Of a stretch of 8,096 nt of DNA, positions 5,969-8,096 are shown one piece after another (within the stretch, counting starts at the first letter, position 1; each line of letters opens with the position of its first letter). The DNA lies in assembly GCA_002429965.1 (NCBI GenBank), contig DJBG01000176.1, forward strand, positions 17,356 through 25,451, read 5' to 3'. The notes below the pieces were generated by a model. That model had not been told where the DNA came from. It ran no database searches and was given only the letters and a program-made list of their open reading frames with translations. The stretch comes from Hungatella sp. UBA5982 (lineage in GTDB: Bacteria; Bacillota; Clostridia; Lachnospirales; Lachnospiraceae). The position numbers and the translations under genes were made by a program.

Positions 5969-7348
5969 ATGTATCAAATTGATTTTCATAAACCAGAGGC
6001 AATTCATTTTATTGGAATAGGCGGAATCAGCATGAGCGGATTGGCGGAAATTCTCATTGATGAGGGATTTACCATTACAGGGTCAGATTCCCAGATATCA
6101 GAGCTGACACGCCATTTAGAGACAAAGGGTGCAGCAATCGCATATGGCCAGCGGGCGGAGAATATTAAAGAAGGAATTGATGTGGTGGTTTATACAGCCG
6201 CCGTTCATCCCGATAATCCGGAATTTGCACAAGCCAGAGAAAAAGGACTACCCATACTCAGCCGTGCAGAACTTCTTGGACAAATGATGAAAAATTATGA
6301 GAACTCCATAGCTGTATCCGGAACCCACGGAAAGACCACCACCACATCTATGATCACTGAGATTCTTTTGGCAGCTGAAACAGACCCCACCATATCGGTA
6401 GGCGGAATCTTGAATTCCATTGGCGGCAATATCCGGGTGGGCGGCCCCAAACTGTTTGTAACAGAAGCCTGCGAATATACCAATAGTTTTCTCTCCTTTT
6501 TCCCTACCATGGAGGTGATCCTGAACATAGAGGCTGATCATCTGGATTTCTTTAAAGATATTAAGGATATCCGTCATTCCTTCCGTCTGTTTGCCGAAAA
6601 GCTTCCCCAAAGCGGCTCTCTGGTGATTAATAACGACATAGAGAGCAGGGAAGAGATCACCCAGGGACTGCCATGTAACGTGATCACATTTGGCAAGAAG
6701 GCGGGAAGCAGATACCAGGCCGAAGTCATCCGGTTTGACGAATTGGCAAGAGCTACTTATGATTTAAAGGTGGATGGGAATGTTGTGGATACCGTAACGC
6801 TTGGCGTTCCGGGAGAGCATAATGTGTATAATTCCCTGGCAGCTGCGGCAGTCTGTACAGAGCTTGGAATTTCTGTGGAGCTGATTAAAAAAGGGCTGAA
6901 GCGTTTTACCGGCACCAACCGGCGTTTTGAAAAAAAGGGAGAGCTGTCCGGCATTACCATTATTGATGATTATGCCCACCATCCCCAGGAAATCAGGGCG
7001 ACTCTTGAAACGGCTAAGCACTATCCTCATCAAAAGCTGTGGGTGGCATTCCAGCCTCATACGTATACCAGGACAAAGGCGTTTTTAGATGAATTTGCAG
7101 AGGCATTGTCTCTGGCGGACGAGGTGATCTTAGCGGACATCTATGCAGCCCGTGAAGCGGACGATTTAGGAATCAGTTCTAAGGATATTGCGGAGAGAAT
7201 CGAGAAAAGAGGCGTCAAATGCCATTATTTTTCATCCTTTGATGAGATTGAAACATTTATTTTGGAAAATTGTATACACGGTGATTTGTTGATAACTATG
7301 GGGGCTGGAGACATAGTAAAAGTGGGGGAAAAGCTTTTAGGCTTATAG
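5969..7348 (+). CDS. murC: UDP-N-acetylmuramate--L-alanine ligase MurC
   Basis: This cytoplasmic enzyme adds L-alanine to UDP-N-acetylmuramate using ATP, the first amino-acid step of the peptidoglycan stem peptide. The 459 residues are full length for the family. The N-terminal UDP-binding Rossmann domain starts with HFIGIGGISMSGLAE (13-27) and GSD (38-40). The central Mur ligase domain has the ATP loop SGTHGKTTTT (117-126), the metal-site region TEACEY (165-170), NIEADHLDFF (186-195) and GEHNVYNSLAA (282-292). The C-terminal domain has GTNRRFE (315-321), DDYAHHPQEI (333-342) and FQPHTYTRT (361-369). AAGGATGG at 5954-5961 precedes the ATG by 7 bases. Terminators on both sides suggest a single-gene transcript, away from the usual dcw cluster, which is common in clostridia. 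No missing catalytic residue was seen. Confidence 0.97.
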   Translation: MYQIDFHKPEAIHFIGIGGISMSGLAEILIDEGFTITGSDSQISELTRHLETKGAAIAYGQRAENIKEGIDVVVYTAAVHPDNPEFAQAREKGLPILSRAELLGQMMKNYENSIAVSGTHGKTTTTSMITEILLAAETDPTISVGGILNSIGGNIRVGGPKLFVTEACEYTNSFLSFFPTMEVILNIEADHLDFFKDIKDIRHSFRLFAEKLPQSGSLVINNDIESREEITQGLPCNVITFGKKAGSRYQAEVIRFDELARATYDLKVDGNVVDTVTLGVPGEHNVYNSLAAAAVCTELGISVELIKKGLKRFTGTNRRFEKKGELSGITIIDDYAHHPQEIRATLETAKHYPHQKLWVAFQPHTYTRTKAFLDEFAEALSLADEVILADIYAAREADDLGISSKDIAERIEKRGVKCHYFSSFDEIETFILENCIHGDLLITMGAGDIVKVGEKLLGL

Positions 7349-7366
7349 TTATCCACATTATCCACA
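7349..7366 (+). promoter_or_regulatory. DnaA-box pair 1, directly after the murC stop
   Basis: Two perfect copies of the 9-mer TTATCCACA lie head-to-tail without spacing (7349-7357, 7358-7366). The first base follows the murC stop codon. A degenerate copy, TTTTCAACA (two mismatches), is at 7370-7378. The second box also forms the lower part of the murC terminator stem. Confidence 0.75.
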
Positions 7367-7408
7367 TAGTTTTCAACATTTTATGTTAAGAAGCTATGTG
7401 GATTTTTT
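7360..7408 (+). terminator. Intrinsic terminator of murC
   Basis: ATCCACATAG (7360-7369) pairs perfectly with CTATGTGGAT (7394-7403). The stem continues through wobble and A-T pairs to an inner AACAT/ATGTT helix (7375-7379 with 7383-7387) and a 3-nt loop. Six T (7403-7408) follow. It begins 12 bases after the murC stop. Confidence 0.85.
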
Positions 7409-7474
7409 AATTTACATAATTTATATTCTCACAATTTATAAAATCTCGGTTTTATCAGCAAATCGACATGATTC
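7409..7474. other. AT-rich spacer between the two DnaA-box pairs
   Basis: The segment is strongly AT-rich, with runs such as TTTACATAATTTATATTC and AATTTATAAAAT. It carries no gene. A weak promoter-like pair (TTTACA at 7411-7416, TATAAA at 7437-7442) is possible, but its spacing is poor. Its position between DnaA-box clusters is like that of an easily unwound element, but no DnaA-trio pattern was seen. Confidence 0.35.
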
Positions 7475-7503
7475 GGAGGAGAAAACTTATTTATGTATAC
7501 CTG

Positions 7504-7547
7504 GTTTCCACATTATCCACATTATCCACAATTCATTTAGTGGATAA
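7504..7547. promoter_or_regulatory. DnaA-box cluster 2, upstream of the DnaD-like gene
   Basis: Three head-to-tail 9-mers without spacing: GTTTCCACA (7504-7512, two mismatches), TTATCCACA (7513-7521, perfect) and TTATCCACA (7522-7530, perfect). An inverted TTATCCACT (7539-7547, one mismatch) follows. The cluster ends about 10 bases before the -35 region of the promoter at 7557-7585, so bound DnaA could contact RNA polymerase there. Confidence 0.7.
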
Positions 7548-7556
7548 CTGCGGCTA

Positions 7557-7585
7557 TTTTCTTTTGATAGGACCTGTGGTATGAT
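7557..7585 (+). promoter_or_regulatory. Extended -10 promoter of the DnaD-like gene
   Basis: TATGAT (7580-7585, 5 of 6) is preceded by TG at 7577-7578. The -35 region 17 bases upstream (TTTTCT, 7557-7562) is poor, as is common for extended -10 or activator-dependent promoters. Transcription would start near 7592, just before the structured leader. Confidence 0.45.
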
Positions 7586-7602
7586 GTTCACGAAGGCAAT
7601 GA

Positions 7603-7745
7603 GCAGTGCGAAATAGGACATGGGAAGATTTTCGTTGTGCTTGCACATAAGAAAAACTTGCCATGGCCAATTTCATAGGGCGAATGCCCGTGAGTGAGAG
7701 AAGCCATAAGCTCCTCTCGCTGCACTGCGGACTGGCTATATGAAA
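7603..7745 (+). ncRNA. Predicted four-way-junction structured RNA leader, unknown class
   Basis: Four helices can form at once. P1 is GCAGTGC (7603-7609) with GCACTGC (7722-7728), 7 pairs. P2 is a long hairpin, 7616-7633 with 7651-7668, 15 of 18 pairs, capped by TGTG/CACA and a CTTG loop (7636-7647). P3 is GGGC-GAAT-GCCC (7678-7689). P4 is AGTGAGAG (7693-7700) with CTCTCGCT (7714-7721), plus an inner AGC/GCT. P1 and P4 abut, which would allow stacking. The joining strand TTTCATA (7671-7677) is also complementary over 7 bases to TATGAAA (7739-7745), immediately before the AAGG of the next gene's ribosome binding site. That would make a pseudoknot suited to translational control. It matches no riboswitch class I know. 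It could instead be a dispersed repeat. No T run follows any hairpin, so it is not a terminator. Confidence 0.5.
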
Positions 7746-7756
7746 AAGGTGAGGTT

Positions 7757-8096
7757 ATGTCATTGAATATGAAAAGCAGTTTCAAGATCAACGTTACGGT
7801 GATTTCCAATGAGTTCATTGATGAATATATGGCTGCGGCCAATGGGGAGTACGTAAAGGAATATTTATATTTGATGCGCCATGAAGGGGAAGAGATCACC
7901 GTATCCATGATCGCGGATGCGTTAAACCATACGGAATCGGATGTGGCGCGGGCCTTATCTTACTGGAAGAATGCCGGAGTCCTTAAAGGGGGCATTCCGT
8001 TAAAACAGACGGTGTCTCCAGCGGCATCTGAGACGGCATGTTCCGGAATAAACGCAGAGGTACAAGCGAAACCCGAGGCAGCCGGCCGCAGGATGG
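7757..8096 (+). CDS. DnaD-domain replication protein, N-terminal part (runs off the right end)
   Basis: The frame is open from the ATG at 7757 to the window end, giving 113 residues. AAAGG at 7745-7749, continuing as TGAGG, precedes the ATG by 7 bases. Residues about 11-80 look like the winged-helix N-terminal domain of clostridial DnaD-like proteins: FIDEYMAAANGEYVKEYLYL (20-39), then ITVSMIADALNHTESDV (47-63) and ALSYWKNAGVL (66-76). A low-complexity, Ala/Pro/Thr/Glu-rich linker follows from about 80, as expected before the DnaD/DnaB-type C-terminal domain, which lies outside the window. DnaD proteins act with DnaA and DnaB in loading the replicative helicase at origins and in restart. An Arg-His-Glu-Gly-Glu (41-45) between helix and wing makes the domain slightly shorter than I would expect. 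The upstream DnaA boxes and structured leader fit a replication-linked gene. In related genomes a DnaC-like ATPase often follows; that cannot be seen here. Confidence 0.85.
   Translation, partial: MSLNMKSSFKINVTVISNEFIDEYMAAANGEYVKEYLYLMRHEGEEITVSMIADALNHTESDVARALSYWKNAGVLKGGIPLKQTVSPAASETACSGINAEVQAKPEAAGRRM

Noticed and set aside
7349..7547. CRISPR array suggested by closely repeated TTATCCACA units
   Set aside because: The repeats are 9 bases with no spacers between units and match the DnaA-box consensus; this is not CRISPR architecture.
7616..7668. Long hairpin as an intrinsic terminator
   Set aside because: The 3' arm is followed by GCCAATTT rather than a T run, and it lies within the presumed leader of the next gene.
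7588..7908. 106-residue ORF on the - strand opposite the DnaD-like gene start and the structured leader
   Set aside because: It overlaps the well-supported DnaD-like frame and the hairpins, has no ribosome binding site and gives an unconvincing composition; it is a shadow.

Overview
The window looks like chromosomal DNA from a low-to-moderate GC Firmicute of the class Clostridia, most likely a Lachnospiraceae member related to Lacrimispora or the old Clostridium cluster XIVa. The basis is protein style (a queuosine-precursor ECF S-component, a clostridial MurC, a DnaD-like protein beginning with an ANGEYVK-type domain), strong AAAGGAGG-type ribosome binding sites and AT-rich intergenic spacers. 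The exact species is inferred, not shown.

Left part (1-3500): the 3' portion of a polytopic membrane protein, possibly a GT-C type glycosyltransferase, runs rightward. It meets a leftward gene for a dCache/HAMP methyl-accepting chemotaxis protein. A long hairpin between the convergent genes can terminate both. The chemoreceptor has its own sigma-A-like promoter at 3472-3500 and a strong Shine-Dalgarno sequence that places its start at 3401 rather than at the upstream GTG.

Middle part (3500-5830): a decayed fragment resembling a DUF4213/DUF364 protein is followed by about 200 bases with no recognisable gene. Next comes a complete queT module: extended -10 promoter, preQ1-I riboswitch whose pseudoknot abuts the Shine-Dalgarno sequence, the transporter gene and an intrinsic terminator. 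After it is an uncharacterised protein of about 294 residues built from two copies of the same two-part unit. It has its own palindrome-containing promoter region and its own terminator.

Right part (5830-8096): murC, with an inverted repeat straddling its probable -10 element, ends in a terminator whose stem base is formed by a DnaA-box sequence. The 408-base gap between murC and the next gene is the most unusual part of the window. It holds four perfect TTATCCACA DnaA boxes in two head-to-tail pairs plus degenerate copies, an AT-rich spacer, an extended -10 promoter, and then a segment of about 125 nt that can fold into a closed four-way junction. A junction strand of that fold can pair with the bases just before the ribosome binding site of the downstream gene. 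That gene encodes the N-terminal part of a DnaD-domain replication protein and runs off the right end. Together these suggest a DnaD-type gene controlled by DnaA at the promoter and possibly by a structured RNA leader. This is inference from sequence alone and is the main lead of the window.
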